This document shows positions 6,391 to 14,016 of a stretch of DNA of 35,353 bases, piece after piece. How positions within the stretch are numbered: position 1 is the stretch's first letter; each line of letters opens with the position of its first letter. Both the position numbers and the translations under genes were made by a program. Below the pieces are notes generated by a model. That model searched no databases. It was not told where the DNA came from and saw only the letters and a list, made by a program, of their open reading frames with translations. Origin of the DNA: an uncultured Chloroflexota bacterium (GTDB lineage Bacteria > Chloroflexota > Limnocylindria > Limnocylindrales > CSP1-4); assembly GCA_903925955.1 (NCBI GenBank), contig CAIYHO010000020.1, positions 1 to 35,353 of the forward strand, given 5' to 3'.

Positions 6391-7188
6391 ATGCCGCTCC
6401 TGCTGCTCAAGCTGACGCTCACGCCAATCCTCATTGGCGGGGCGAGTCTGGCTGCGCGCCGCTGGGGGCCGACGATTGGCGGCTGGATCGTGGCGTTGCC
6501 GCTCACGTCTGGGCCGGTACTGCTGTTTATCGCGATTGAGCACGGGCCGACGTTTGCGGCCACCACCTCGGTTGGGACGCTGCTGGGGCTCGCCGCGATC
6601 GCCGGCTACTGCGTTGGGTTCATCGCCGGCAGCACGCGCGGTCCGGCGACAGCCTTTGCCAGCGCCACCGCCGCATACGCAGCCACGGGTCTCGTCGGCC
6701 AGTTTCTGGCCGGGTGGCCTTTTCCGGTGCTCGTGCTGGTGGCGGCTGGGGCCATCGCCCTGGCGCTCATGACGCTCCCCGCCACGAGCAGCGCGAAATC
6801 CACCACGCCGCACCCGCGGTGGGATCTGCCGGCGCGCATCATCGTGGGCACGGTGCTGGTGCTGACACTGACGTCCGTCGCGCCCCTCCTTGGCCCCACG
6901 GCCAGCGGCATCGTCACCACGTTCCCGGTGTACGTCTCGGTGATTTCCGTCTTCGCGTTCCTCCATGACGGGCGCCCGGCCGCGCTGGGGGTCCTGCGCG
7001 GACTGCTCGTGGGCCTGTTCGGCACGGTTGGGTTCTACATCGCGGTCCACACCCTGGTGGAGTCGGCCGGTGTCGGCCCGGCGTTCGCCGCCGCCGTGGC
7101 GACGTCGCTGCTGGTCTCGGGTCTGGCGCTGCGCCAGGCGGGCACGGGCTCGCGGGCACCCGCCAACCTCGAGATCGAGTCGGCCTGA
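6391..7188 (+). CDS. Polytopic membrane protein with an internal duplication (function unknown)
   Basis: The product is 265 residues, almost entirely hydrophobic, with about eight membrane segments and no cytoplasmic domain. The two halves resemble each other. GPTIGGWIVALPLTSGPVLLF near 28-48 lines up with GPTASGIVTTFPVYVSVISVF near 169-189. Each is followed by a short charged loop (IEHGPTFAA / LHDGRPAAL) and two more helices. The pattern recalls small GlpM-like membrane proteins arranged twice in tandem, but I would not assign a substrate. The linker between halves (SSAKSTTPHPRWDLPAR) is hydrophilic. It follows the beta-CASP gene by 53 bases with its own TAGCAT box, so it is probably a separate unit. 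Confidence 0.7.
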   Translation: MPLLLLKLTLTPILIGGASLAARRWGPTIGGWIVALPLTSGPVLLFIAIEHGPTFAATTSVGTLLGLAAIAGYCVGFIAGSTRGPATAFASATAAYAATGLVGQFLAGWPFPVLVLVAAGAIALALMTLPATSSAKSTTPHPRWDLPARIIVGTVLVLTLTSVAPLLGPTASGIVTTFPVYVSVISVFAFLHDGRPAALGVLRGLLVGLFGTVGFYIAVHTLVESAGVGPAFAAAVATSLLVSGLALRQAGTGSRAPANLEIESA

Positions 7189-7209
7189 GCGCAGGGCCTG
7201 ACGTCCGTC

Positions 7210-7227
7210 CCGGCCGCAACAGGCCGG
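7210..7227. terminator. Small hairpin CCGGCC-GCAACA-GGCCGG
   Basis: Perfect 6-bp stem with a 6-base loop, 22 bases after the stop at 7188. There is no following T run, so it is only a possible terminator or RNA end stabiliser. Confidence 0.35.
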
Positions 7228-7345
7228 AAGTCCATCGACAGTTGGGCGGCCCAAGGCGCACGGTGAGCGCACCTCGACCCGGTCGCCGGCACGGCGCGCC
7301 CGGGCCCCGATCCGTTGCTGCGCCAAGCTCACCGGAGTTCCGGGC

Positions 7346-8365
7346 ATGACGACCGCCATTGGCGTTGACCTGCGTGGCCGATCCTTCCTCGCGCTGCGCG
7401 ACTTCACTCGCGACGACATCGAGTACCTGCTTGACCTGTCCGCTCGTCTCAAGCTTGAGAAGCGCGAGCACCGCGAGCATCGCCGCCTCAGCGGCAAGAA
7501 CATCGCCCTCATCTTCGAGAAGGATTCGACGCGGACGCGGATTGGCTTTGAGGTGGCCGCGTACGACCAGGGCGCCCACGTCACGTACATGGGGCCATCG
7601 GGCAGCCATGTGGGCAAGAAGGAGTCCGTCCGCGATACCGCGCGGGTGCTGGGCCGCGTCTATGACGCCATCGAGTTCCGGGGCTTCCACCAGACAGACG
7701 TGGAGGTGCTGGCCTGCGAATCCGGCGTCCCCGTCTACAACGGCCTTACGGACGAGGACCACCCGACACAGGTGCTGGCCGATCTGCTCACCATCCGCGA
7801 GCACGTTGCCAAGCCGCTGGCGGACGTTGCCATTGCATACGTGGGTGACGCGCACAGCAACATGGGCGATGAGCTGCTGATTGGCTGCGCCCTCATGGGC
7901 ATGGAGCTGACCGTGGTGGCGCCGGTGCCGGTGTGGCCACGCCCGGACTTCCTCAAGGTGGCCATGGACATTGCGGAGCTTTCGGGCGCCCGCATCCGGG
8001 TCACGGACGATCTGGCGTCCGGCGTGCACGGCGCGGACGTGGTGTACACGGACGTCTGGGTCTCGATGGGCGAGCCCGAGGCCGTCTGGGACGAGCGCGT
8101 GGCGCTGCTGCGGCCATACCAGGTGACCGCTGACGTCATGGCGCTCACCGGCAATCCTGCCGCCAGGTTCATGCACTGTCTGCCGGCGTTCCACAACCAG
8201 GACACCGAAGTGGGCGCCAAGATGTTTGAGCGCTACGGTCTTGCGGCGATGGAGGTCACGGACGAGGTCTTCGAATCGCCCGCGTCGATTGTGTTTGACC
8301 AGGCCGAGAACCGGATGCACACCATCAAGGCGGTGCTGGTGGCGACGCTGGCCGGGGAGCCCTGA
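7346..8365 (+). CDS. arcB: Ornithine carbamoyltransferase
   Basis: The 339-residue product exchanges a carbamoyl group between ornithine/carbamoyl phosphate and citrulline/phosphate in the cytoplasm. The carbamoyl-phosphate motif is S61-TRTR65, the next conserved block is H139-PTQ142, TDVWVSMGE lies near 230, and the ornithine-side motif is H277-CLPAFHN. Length matches the family. ATG at 7346 has a GGAG sequence eight bases before it. The stop TGA shares its last base with the ATG of the carbamate kinase gene, so the two are translationally coupled. That coupling argues for the catabolic direction, making carbamoyl phosphate that the kinase converts to ATP. Arginine deiminase (arcA) and an arginine/ornithine antiporter are not in the window. 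An anabolic argF role cannot be excluded. Confidence 0.93.
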   Translation: MTTAIGVDLRGRSFLALRDFTRDDIEYLLDLSARLKLEKREHREHRRLSGKNIALIFEKDSTRTRIGFEVAAYDQGAHVTYMGPSGSHVGKKESVRDTARVLGRVYDAIEFRGFHQTDVEVLACESGVPVYNGLTDEDHPTQVLADLLTIREHVAKPLADVAIAYVGDAHSNMGDELLIGCALMGMELTVVAPVPVWPRPDFLKVAMDIAELSGARIRVTDDLASGVHGADVVYTDVWVSMGEPEAVWDERVALLRPYQVTADVMALTGNPAARFMHCLPAFHNQDTEVGAKMFERYGLAAMEVTDEVFESPASIVFDQAENRMHTIKAVLVATLAGEP

Positions 8366-9321
8366 TGCGCGTGGTGGCCGCCCTGGGTGGCAACGCGCTT
8401 CTGCGGCGCGGCCAGCCGATGACGGCCGAGAACCAGCGGGCCAACGTGGCCGTGGCGGCCCGGGCCTTGGCGCCGATTGCGCTTGCGCACGACCTGATCC
8501 TCACCCACGGCAACGGGCCGCAGGTTGGGCTTCTGGCCCTGCAGAACGCGGCGTACCACCCTGACGAGCTGTACCCGCTGGACATCCTGGACGCCGAGAC
8601 CGAGGGGATGATTGGCTACCTGCTGGAGCAGGAGGTGGGCAACCTGCTCCCGCTGGATCGACATCTGGCCACGCTGCTCACGCAGATCCGCGTTGACCCG
8701 CATGACCCGGCGTTTGCCCACCCGACGAAGCCGATCGGGCCGATCTACACCGCCGAAGTGGCCGCGGCGCTGGCGGCGGAGAAGGGCTGGACGATGGCGC
8801 CTGACGGCGCCTCGTTCCGGCGGGTTGTCCCTTCGCCGCAGCCGCTTGAGATCGTTGAGTTAGGCGTCATCGAGAGCCTGGTTCGCGCAGGCGTCTTGGT
8901 CGTGTGCGCCGGTGGTGGCGGGATCCCGGTGGCGGAGCAGCCCGATGGCTCGTTTGCCGGTGTTGAGGCGGTGATTGACAAGGACTTTGCGGGCGCCCTG
9001 CTGGCGACAGCGCTCCACGCTGACGCGTTCCTCATGCTCACCGACGTTGACGCGGTCTACGCGGATTGGGGCACGCCCTCGTCCTGGCCTATCCGCCGGG
9101 CGTCGCCGGACGTGCTGGCCCAGCAGAGGTTTGCTTCGGGCTCCATGGGGCCCAAGGTGGAGGCCGCGTGCCGGTTTGTCCGGGCGGGCGGGGGGTTCGC
9201 GGCGATCGGGTCGCTCGCCGAGGCCGGTGCGATGTTGCGCGGTGAGGCGGGCACCATCGTGTCGGCGTCAGCAACGCTGGAGTGGGGGACAGCACCGCTG
9301 CCGGGAGTTGCCGCGGGGTAG
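8365..9321 (+). CDS. arcC: Carbamate kinase
   Basis: The 318-residue product belongs to the amino acid kinase fold and makes ATP from ADP and carbamoyl phosphate, releasing carbamate. The signature is clear: VVAALGGNALL at the N-terminus, LTHGNGPQVG near 49-58, VCAGGGGIPV, VIDKDFAGALLA for the nucleotide side, LMLTDVDAVY, and GSMGPKVEAACRF near the end. Length is normal. Its ATG overlaps the ornithine carbamoyltransferase stop by one base (8365). The pair forms the last two steps of citrulline or arginine breakdown and should supply ATP by substrate-level phosphorylation. Confidence 0.95.
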   Translation: MRVVAALGGNALLRRGQPMTAENQRANVAVAARALAPIALAHDLILTHGNGPQVGLLALQNAAYHPDELYPLDILDAETEGMIGYLLEQEVGNLLPLDRHLATLLTQIRVDPHDPAFAHPTKPIGPIYTAEVAAALAAEKGWTMAPDGASFRRVVPSPQPLEIVELGVIESLVRAGVLVVCAGGGGIPVAEQPDGSFAGVEAVIDKDFAGALLATALHADAFLMLTDVDAVYADWGTPSSWPIRRASPDVLAQQRFASGSMGPKVEAACRFVRAGGGFAAIGSLAEAGAMLRGEAGTIVSASATLEWGTAPLPGVAAG

Positions 9322-9353
9322 CTGCTGGCCGCAACGGGGCGGGAGCGGCGTGG

Positions 9354-9359
9354 TAGCGT
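9354..9359 (+). promoter_or_regulatory. -10 box TAGCGT for the gene at 9367 (leaderless type)
   Basis: TAGCGT, seven bases, then ATG at 9367. It lies just after the arcC stop and suggests a separate transcript. Confidence 0.5.
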
Positions 9360-9366
9360 TCCGCGC

Positions 9367-10692
9367 ATGTCGTACCGCCGTGCCATCTGGGTTGTTGTCG
9401 CCCTATCCCTGCTCGTTGGCGTGACCGCCGTCATCCAGGGCACGTCCGGGATCACCGCGCCTCCGGGCGACAGCGACCTGCTCTCGTTCTTCTTCCCGGC
9501 GGCCGCGAACATCTTCAGCGCCCACAGCCCGTTCGCGATCTACTCCGTGCGCGCGTTTGGCGACTATCCCAACATCAACCCGCCGCTCTCGATCGAGTGG
9601 ATGGCGGCCCTCATCGGCACTGCCCGGAACATCGGGCTGCCGGGCGCCGACGCCTGCATCAGCTCCGGGTTCTCCGTGCTGGACTGTCGGGCGCTTGTGG
9701 CCTTTGTGGGCTTTGGCTTCTTGCCGTTTGTCTTCGTGCTGGGTGCGCTGGTACTGGCGGCGGTTCGGCGGCTGGCGCCAAACGTCTCGCCCGGTGGCGC
9801 CGTGCTGGCGCTGGGTCTGGTGGTCCTTGGTCCGCTGCTGTACCTGGATTTCACGGAGTGGCGCCATCTTGAGCAGCCGCTGATGCTGTGCTTCCTGGTG
9901 GGCGGCGTGTATGTGCTGCAGCGCGGCAAGCCTGCGTGGGCGGCAGTGCTTCTTGGTCTGGCCATCCTCACGCGGACCACGGCGGCAATCCCGGTGATCG
10001 CGCTGCTGGCGGTGCTGCTTGCGGAGAAGCAGTGGCGGACGATGCTCACCGTGGGTCTTGGCACGGCGCTCGTCGCCGTCATCGGCCTGGCGCCGTTTAT
10101 CCTCGCGGACCCGTCCAACGCGCTGTACTCGCTGTTCACCTGGCGGAGCGGCGCCGCCATCGGCAACTCCATCTGGTCGCTGGTGCTGGGGACGCCGCTT
10201 TCGTCGATTGCGGCGCGGCTGGACCAGCCGGCAGCCATTGCGATGGCGCTGGCCGCGGGCTGGTTTGGCGTCCGGCGGCTTGGCGTGACGTCTCGCGGGG
10301 CCGGGCTCTGGGGCGTCATGGCGATTGGTGCGCTGGCCGTGCCAATGCTGAGCAAGCTCAACTGGCCGTACTACTCGGTTGAGCCGTTCATCCTGCTGGT
10401 GGTGTTTGAGATCGCGGCGCTGGCGCAGTCGTCATCGGCTTCGGCACCCGTATCCGACGGCGAAGCCGAATGGCGGCGCGGGCCCATCCCGCTCGTGTCC
10501 ATCCTGTTCCTTGCCACGGCACTCACGCTGGGCCAGTTCATGGGCAACCACAGCGTCACCAACGGCGGCATCGTGCTGCGCCTGATGGGTATCACGCAGT
10601 TTGCCGTGATGGGCGTGTTTGCCTGGGGCGCGTGGCGGCTGCTGGGCGCCACCGCGCGCAACGACGCGGCTCCGGCTCCGGCTCCGGCCTGA
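9367..10692 (+). CDS. GT-C type membrane glycosyltransferase (GT87-like)
   Basis: The product is 441 residues with about 10-11 membrane segments. The first segment (IWVVVALSLLVGVTAVI) is followed by an external loop with G34-DSD37, the acidic motif typical of GT-C enzymes that use lipid-linked sugars. YPNINPPLSIEWMA follows, a block common in DUF2029/GT87 mannosyltransferase-like proteins. Further helices alternate with short basic loops. TILTRTTAAIPVIAL and LSKLNWPYYSVEPFILLVVFE match the usual later helices. The last helix is followed by an Ala/Pro repeat tail. The likely role is transfer of a sugar from a polyprenyl-phosphate donor on the outer membrane face. Donor and acceptor are unknown, and no other glycan gene is next to it. 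Confidence 0.65.
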   Translation: MSYRRAIWVVVALSLLVGVTAVIQGTSGITAPPGDSDLLSFFFPAAANIFSAHSPFAIYSVRAFGDYPNINPPLSIEWMAALIGTARNIGLPGADACISSGFSVLDCRALVAFVGFGFLPFVFVLGALVLAAVRRLAPNVSPGGAVLALGLVVLGPLLYLDFTEWRHLEQPLMLCFLVGGVYVLQRGKPAWAAVLLGLAILTRTTAAIPVIALLAVLLAEKQWRTMLTVGLGTALVAVIGLAPFILADPSNALYSLFTWRSGAAIGNSIWSLVLGTPLSSIAARLDQPAAIAMALAAGWFGVRRLGVTSRGAGLWGVMAIGALAVPMLSKLNWPYYSVEPFILLVVFEIAALAQSSSASAPVSDGEAEWRRGPIPLVSILFLATALTLGQFMGNHSVTNGGIVLRLMGITQFAVMGVFAWGAWRLLGATARNDAAPAPAPA

Positions 10693-10713
10693 CCTGCGTC
10701 GGCAATCGGGTCA

Positions 10714-10734
10714 AATAGCTCTCACGCAGCTATT
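10714..10734. terminator. Hairpin AATAGCT-N7-AGCTATT between convergent genes
   Basis: Perfect 7-bp stem with a 7-base loop, 22 bases after the stop at 10692 and in the gap to a convergent gene. The stem is unusually AT-rich for this DNA. No T run follows, so the terminator role is tentative. Confidence 0.4.
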
Positions 10735-10777
10735 CGTCTCGAGGATTCCCCGGTTTCGGCCGAATTCGCGGTCAGGT

Positions 10778-10840
10778 AATCCCCCTGGACCTAGATGACC
10801 GCGATCGGCTGGCGAATATGCCCCTGGGTACTGGATGACA
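10778..10840. repeat. Imperfect direct repeat, CCCCTGG...GATGAC, two units
   Basis: Units at 10778-10800 and 10817-10840 share CCCCTGG, then GATGAC, with one base of length difference. They lie between two gene ends, where no promoter is expected. Confidence 0.5.
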
Positions 10841-10854
10841 CTTTTGCGCCGGGC

Positions 10855-11955
10855 CTAGTACTCCGCGACGAACCAGCCCACGGACGTCGCCGCCGTGGTT
10901 GACGCGACCTTTGTCAGGTAGATCCGCGCCTTGCCAGCCACCGGGTAGTTCGTGCGGACCGCGGCGATCCCGACGCCGGCCCGGTACGTCTGGAGCGTGG
11001 CGCTGACCACGCTATTGGCGGCCAGCCCGCCCGCGACGGTGATGTCCGCGCTCAGCTTGCCCTTGGGCACCGAGGCCCGCCCGGCCCGGCTGAACTTCGC
11101 CTTGCCGGCCACCTGCAGGGCGATGCCGGTGGTGGTCGTGGCTAGGACGCCCACGCCCGCGGGTGCGTTGCCCTGAACGCCGATCGCGCCCGTCGCCTGG
11201 GTCGCGAGGCCGTAGACGCCGACTTTCGACGGTGCCGTGCCGGGGTCCACCCCACTGATGCCCATTGCGCCCGTGCCATCGCCGGGTGCAACACCCCATG
11301 CCCCGGCCCCCGTTGGGCTCTGCACCTGGCCGGCGACGCCCCCCGTGTAGCCGGTCAGGGAGCTGTTCTGGCCCCAGACGCCGTTGCCGTCGTCCGCTGC
11401 TGCCGCGCCGTACACGCCGTTGTGAAAACCGGACGCCGCGGTCGAGATGCCCGCCACCCCAATGTCTTCGCTCGAGCCTTGCACACCGACGCCGTCAGGC
11501 GAGGCGGTGGAGCCCGACACACCGATCGTGCTGCCGCTCGCGGCGTAGGCCTCGCCCCTGACCCCGGTGCCGGCTGTGCTTGCTGCGATGCCGAAGACGC
11601 CGACGGTCGACCCGCTCGCGGCGTTTGCCTGGCCCCTGACCCCCGTGCCCTCGGTGCTTGCTGCGGAGCCGAAGACGCCGAAGGTCGACCCGCTCGCGGC
11701 GTCGGCTGACCCCCCGACAGCCATGCCGCTGATGCTGGCGGTCTGCCCGTAAACGCCCCACGCGCCGTTGCCGCCGCCCGTGTAGCTATTCGCTCCCTGC
11801 ACGGCTGGGGTGCTGCTACTGGCCGAATCAAAGGTGCCCGAGGCCGCCTTTACCGGCAGCGGCCGCCCGAGGGCGGAGGCGACAGTCGCGACGCCGGCCG
11901 CAAGACCGGCGGTGAGCAGGGCGCGGCGAGACCGAGGCGCGGCATCGGAAGACAT
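10855..11955 (-). CDS. Tat-exported glycine-rich repeat protein
   Basis: The product is 366 residues. The N-terminus has a twin-arginine signal: SRRALLTAGLAAG, then a hydrophobic stretch and cleavage near VKAAS. Residues about 45-260 consist of short repeats built on G-V-F/Y/R-G, clearest in tandem copies of about 23 residues such as GTGVRGQANAASGSTVGVFG and GTGVRGEAYAASGSTIGVSG. These suggest a beta-solenoid or trimeric fibre-like fold. A C-terminal domain (about 275-366) starts KAKFSRAGRASVPKG and ends in a beta-rich segment finishing WFVAEY. No cysteine is present, consistent with an exported protein. The AGGAG sequence before ATG 11955 shows ordinary leadered translation. Function is not recognised; an extracellular surface or adhesin-like role is an inference. 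Confidence 0.75.
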   Translation of the reverse strand: MSSDAAPRSRRALLTAGLAAGVATVASALGRPLPVKAASGTFDSASSSTPAVQGANSYTGGGNGAWGVYGQTASISGMAVGGSADAASGSTFGVFGSAASTEGTGVRGQANAASGSTVGVFGIAASTAGTGVRGEAYAASGSTIGVSGSTASPDGVGVQGSSEDIGVAGISTAASGFHNGVYGAAAADDGNGVWGQNSSLTGYTGGVAGQVQSPTGAGAWGVAPGDGTGAMGISGVDPGTAPSKVGVYGLATQATGAIGVQGNAPAGVGVLATTTTGIALQVAGKAKFSRAGRASVPKGKLSADITVAGGLAANSVVSATLQTYRAGVGIAAVRTNYPVAGKARIYLTKVASTTAATSVGWFVAEY

Positions 11956-11994
11956 TGGGACGCTCCTATTGGGACGCTGGAGCAGGACGTCTGG

Positions 11995-12031
11995 CGCAGG
12001 GGCGCCACAATGGGGCCGCGGCGCCCCTGCG
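11995..12031 (-). terminator. Strong hairpin after exonuclease III (12-bp perfect stem)
   Basis: CGCAGGGGCGCC at 11995-12006 pairs perfectly with GGCGCCCCTGCG at 12020-12031 around a 13-base loop. It lies 22 bases past the xth stop on the minus strand. No T run follows, so it is terminator-like rather than a classical intrinsic terminator. Confidence 0.55.
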
Positions 12032-12052
12032 TCAATGACCCACTACCGCGTG

Positions 12053-12952
12053 TCAGGGGCGCGGCTTCGTCCTTGCAGCGATCCGCTCTAGCGCCCCGGT
12101 CCAGCCCGCGTCAAACGGCGTGCCAGGCTCGTCCAGGTCCAGCACCACGGGCGTGTGGTCCGACGGCGTGGGCGGGCCCTTGCGCGCCTCGCGGTCAATC
12201 TCGGTCCAGACCGCGCGCGCCACCACGGGGGCGCTGGCGTACAGCAGGTCAATCCGCATGCCCTCGTTGCGGTGGAACATGCCTGCCCGGTAGTCCCACC
12301 ACGAGTAGCGGCCAAGCTCGGGGCGCATCGCGCGATACGAGTCCACGAGGCCCCAGTCGCGAAGCTGCGTCAGCGCCGCCCGCTCCGGTTCGGACACATG
12401 CGTCCCGCCGTGGACCCGCGCGGGGTCCCACACGTCTTCATCGGCGGGCGCCACGTTGTAGTCGCCGCCCAGGACAACGGCGTCATCAGGCGTGCACGTC
12501 TCGTCCAGCCAGCGGCCGAGGCGCGCAAGCCAGCGCAACTTGCCCTCGAAGAACGCCGAGCCCACCTCGCGCCCGTTGGGCACGTACAGCGACGCAACGC
12601 GCACACCGCCGCAGATCGCGGAAATCATCCGCGCCTCGTGGAACGGGTTGAAGTCATCCTCGCCAGCGGCCACGGTGGCCCCGGCAGACGAGTCCCGCAC
12701 CGGCCCGTCGCCAAAGTTGGTGATGACGTCGCTGATCCCCACGCGCGACAGGATGGCCACGCCGTTCCAGCGGCCCTCGCCGTGGTGGGCCATCTCGTAG
12801 CCCTGCATCTGCATCGGCATGATGGGCGCATCGGCATCGGAGAGCTTGGTCTCCTGAAGCAGCAGCACGTCCGGCGCAGCCTTCGCCAGCCAGTTCTCCA
12901 CCACCTCTTGGCGGGCCTTGAGCGAGTTGACGTTCCACGTCGCGATGCGCAT
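12053..12952 (-). CDS. xthA: Exodeoxyribonuclease III (AP endonuclease family)
   Basis: The 299-residue product belongs to the exonuclease/endonuclease/phosphatase fold that repairs abasic sites and trims 3' ends. The family's blocks are all present: MRIATWNVNSLKAR, LLLQETKLSD (metal Glu), GRWNGVAILSR, SLYVPNGREVGS, GGDYNVAPADEDVWDP, YSWWDYRAGMF, RIDLLYAS and the terminal SDHTPVVLDLD (catalytic Asp-His). The start at 12952 was chosen because MRIATWNVN is the canonical beginning. The frame stays open upstream but overlaps the previous gene. It starts 19 bases after the DUF5612 gene stop, so it is probably the last gene of that operon. Length is slightly above the usual 255-280. Confidence 0.93.
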   Translation of the reverse strand: MRIATWNVNSLKARQEVVENWLAKAAPDVLLLQETKLSDADAPIMPMQMQGYEMAHHGEGRWNGVAILSRVGISDVITNFGDGPVRDSSAGATVAAGEDDFNPFHEARMISAICGGVRVASLYVPNGREVGSAFFEGKLRWLARLGRWLDETCTPDDAVVLGGDYNVAPADEDVWDPARVHGGTHVSEPERAALTQLRDWGLVDSYRAMRPELGRYSWWDYRAGMFHRNEGMRIDLLYASAPVVARAVWTEIDREARKGPPTPSDHTPVVLDLDEPGTPFDAGWTGALERIAARTKPRP

Positions 12953-12971
12953 TGGCGGTGCGTCCCCCGAA

Positions 12972-13676
12972 CTAGAGTCGGCGGCCCTTCTGGCGCGCCA
13001 GATCAAACGTGGCCGTATCAGCCACGGCCATGACGGCCATGGTGCCTGCCTGGACCGGGTCGCTGACCACCAGATCCACGTGGTCAACGATGGAGCCGAC
13101 CATGCTCAGCGCGATGATGGGGATGCCTACGGCGCGGAGCTCATCGGCCGCCCGGCTGATGTCGCCGCCCATGATGGAACCCGCCAGCACCAGCATTCGG
13201 GCGCGGGGCAGATCCGCCACGGCGCGCACGGCGTTGGCGATGTTCTCCTCGCCTACGAGCGGGATGGTGTCCACCGAGATCTTCTCACCGCGGAGGTTGT
13301 GGCGGTCCGCCTCGGTGACGGCGCCAAGGGCAACTTGGGCAATCTGCGCGCCGCCGCCGATGACGATGATGCGCTTGCCGAAGACCTTGCCCATGGCCCG
13401 GGTCATCCTGATGCCCACAATCTCGGGCACCGGCTGCAGGGCTGCGACAACGGCCGCTTCGCCGACGTCCTCAACCTCCAGCTCCACCTCAACCGTCTCG
13501 GGCGAGTCAGGCGCAACGCCCGCCCGCCCGCCGCGGCGAACGGTGACCAGCGCGCGAACGCGACCACCGGCGTTCCCGATGGCGCCGGCAATGGCCGAGA
13601 TGGCCTGCGGGCTGTCGCTGACCTCAAGCCGGACGGCGACGGCGGGCGGCAGCGGCTGGGGGACGCGACGCGGCAC
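12972..13676 (-). CDS. ACT-domain / DUF5612 protein
   Basis: The product is 234 residues. An N-terminal ACT-like small-molecule-binding domain (about 10-100) begins VAVRLEVSDSPQAISAIAGAIGNAGG. A second domain (about 108-234) has KRIIVIGGGAQIAQVALGAV, DRHNLRGEKISVDTIPLVGEE, LVLAGSIMGGD and DLVVSDPVQAGTMAVMAVADTA. This matches what I remember of DUF5612 proteins, mostly from archaea, with unknown function. The GGGAQ and SDPVQAGT loops suggest a nucleotide or phosphate site, but that is inference. It starts with GTG seven bases after the stop of a stand-alone ACT gene, so both domains are probably made together. The xth gene follows after 19 bases. Confidence 0.72.
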   Translation of the reverse strand: MPRRVPQPLPPAVAVRLEVSDSPQAISAIAGAIGNAGGRVRALVTVRRGGRAGVAPDSPETVEVELEVEDVGEAAVVAALQPVPEIVGIRMTRAMGKVFGKRIIVIGGGAQIAQVALGAVTEADRHNLRGEKISVDTIPLVGEENIANAVRAVADLPRARMLVLAGSIMGGDISRAADELRAVGIPIIALSMVGSIVDHVDLVVSDPVQAGTMAVMAVADTATFDLARQKGRRL

Positions 13677-13682
13677 CTGCGG

Positions 13683-13949
13683 TCAGCCCTTGCCGCCGAC
13701 GACGTCCGTGATGGAGAAGTCGCGCGGTTCAGCGCCGGAGGGGTCGTGCTCCTCAAAGGCGATGCCAAGGCCGCCAAAGGCTTCCCGCGTGGCGGCGGCG
13801 TCGCTGGTGGTGAGCATGAGCGCGCCATCGGTGTCTTCCGCCACGCCGACGATGCCGGTGATGTTGACCGAGCGATCAGCCAGCGCCTGCGCGACACGCG
13901 CGAGGGAGCCGGGCTTGTCGTCGAGCTGCACGGTGAACCAGGTTGTCAC
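13683..13949 (-). CDS. Stand-alone ACT-domain protein
   Basis: An 88-residue protein that is almost only an ACT domain: TTWFTVQLDDKPGSLARVAQ, ALADRSVNITGIVGVAE, GALMLTTSDAAATREAF and a short tail. The DKPGSLA loop is the usual ligand-binding turn of ACT domains, which sense amino acids or other small molecules. Here it heads an operon with the ACT/DUF5612 protein and exonuclease III, so it may act as a regulatory partner of the former. The start is a GTG with a strong AGGAGG nine bases before it. A TACCAT box lies 20 bases upstream of the GTG, so this transcript has a short leader, unlike many neighbours. Confidence 0.8.
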   Translation of the reverse strand: MTTWFTVQLDDKPGSLARVAQALADRSVNITGIVGVAEDTDGALMLTTSDAAATREAFGGLGIAFEEHDPSGAEPRDFSITDVVGGKG

Positions 13950-13969
13950 AGGGGGAACCTCCTGCTCGC

Positions 13970-13975
13970 ATGGTA
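13970..13975 (-). promoter_or_regulatory. -10 box TACCAT for the ACT-DUF5612-xth operon (leadered)
   Basis: Minus-strand TACCAT lies 20 bases before the GTG at 13949, with AGGAGG between. It is the same hexamer as at the leaderless genes, but here a short leader carrying a ribosome site is present. Confidence 0.5.
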
Positions 13976-13989
13976 CGCGGCCCGCGCGC

Positions 13990-13995
13990 TACCCT
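13990..13995 (+). promoter_or_regulatory. -10 box TACCCT before the nitroreductase gene
   Basis: TACCCT is followed by seven bases and an ATG at 14003. That ATG opens only a six-codon frame (MVKSAW, TGA at 14021-14023). The nitroreductase starts at the next ATG, 14017. Confidence 0.5.
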
Positions 13996-14016
13996 GCTGG
14001 GCATGGTGAAGTCCGC

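Noticed and set aside
6022-7617. 531-residue minus-strand open frame
   Set aside because: It spans three genes on the plus strand and reads as low-complexity shadow sequence.
11350-11760. Plus-strand frames opposite the Tat repeat protein
   Set aside because: They are shadows of the repeated minus-strand gene and show periodic low-complexity sequence.
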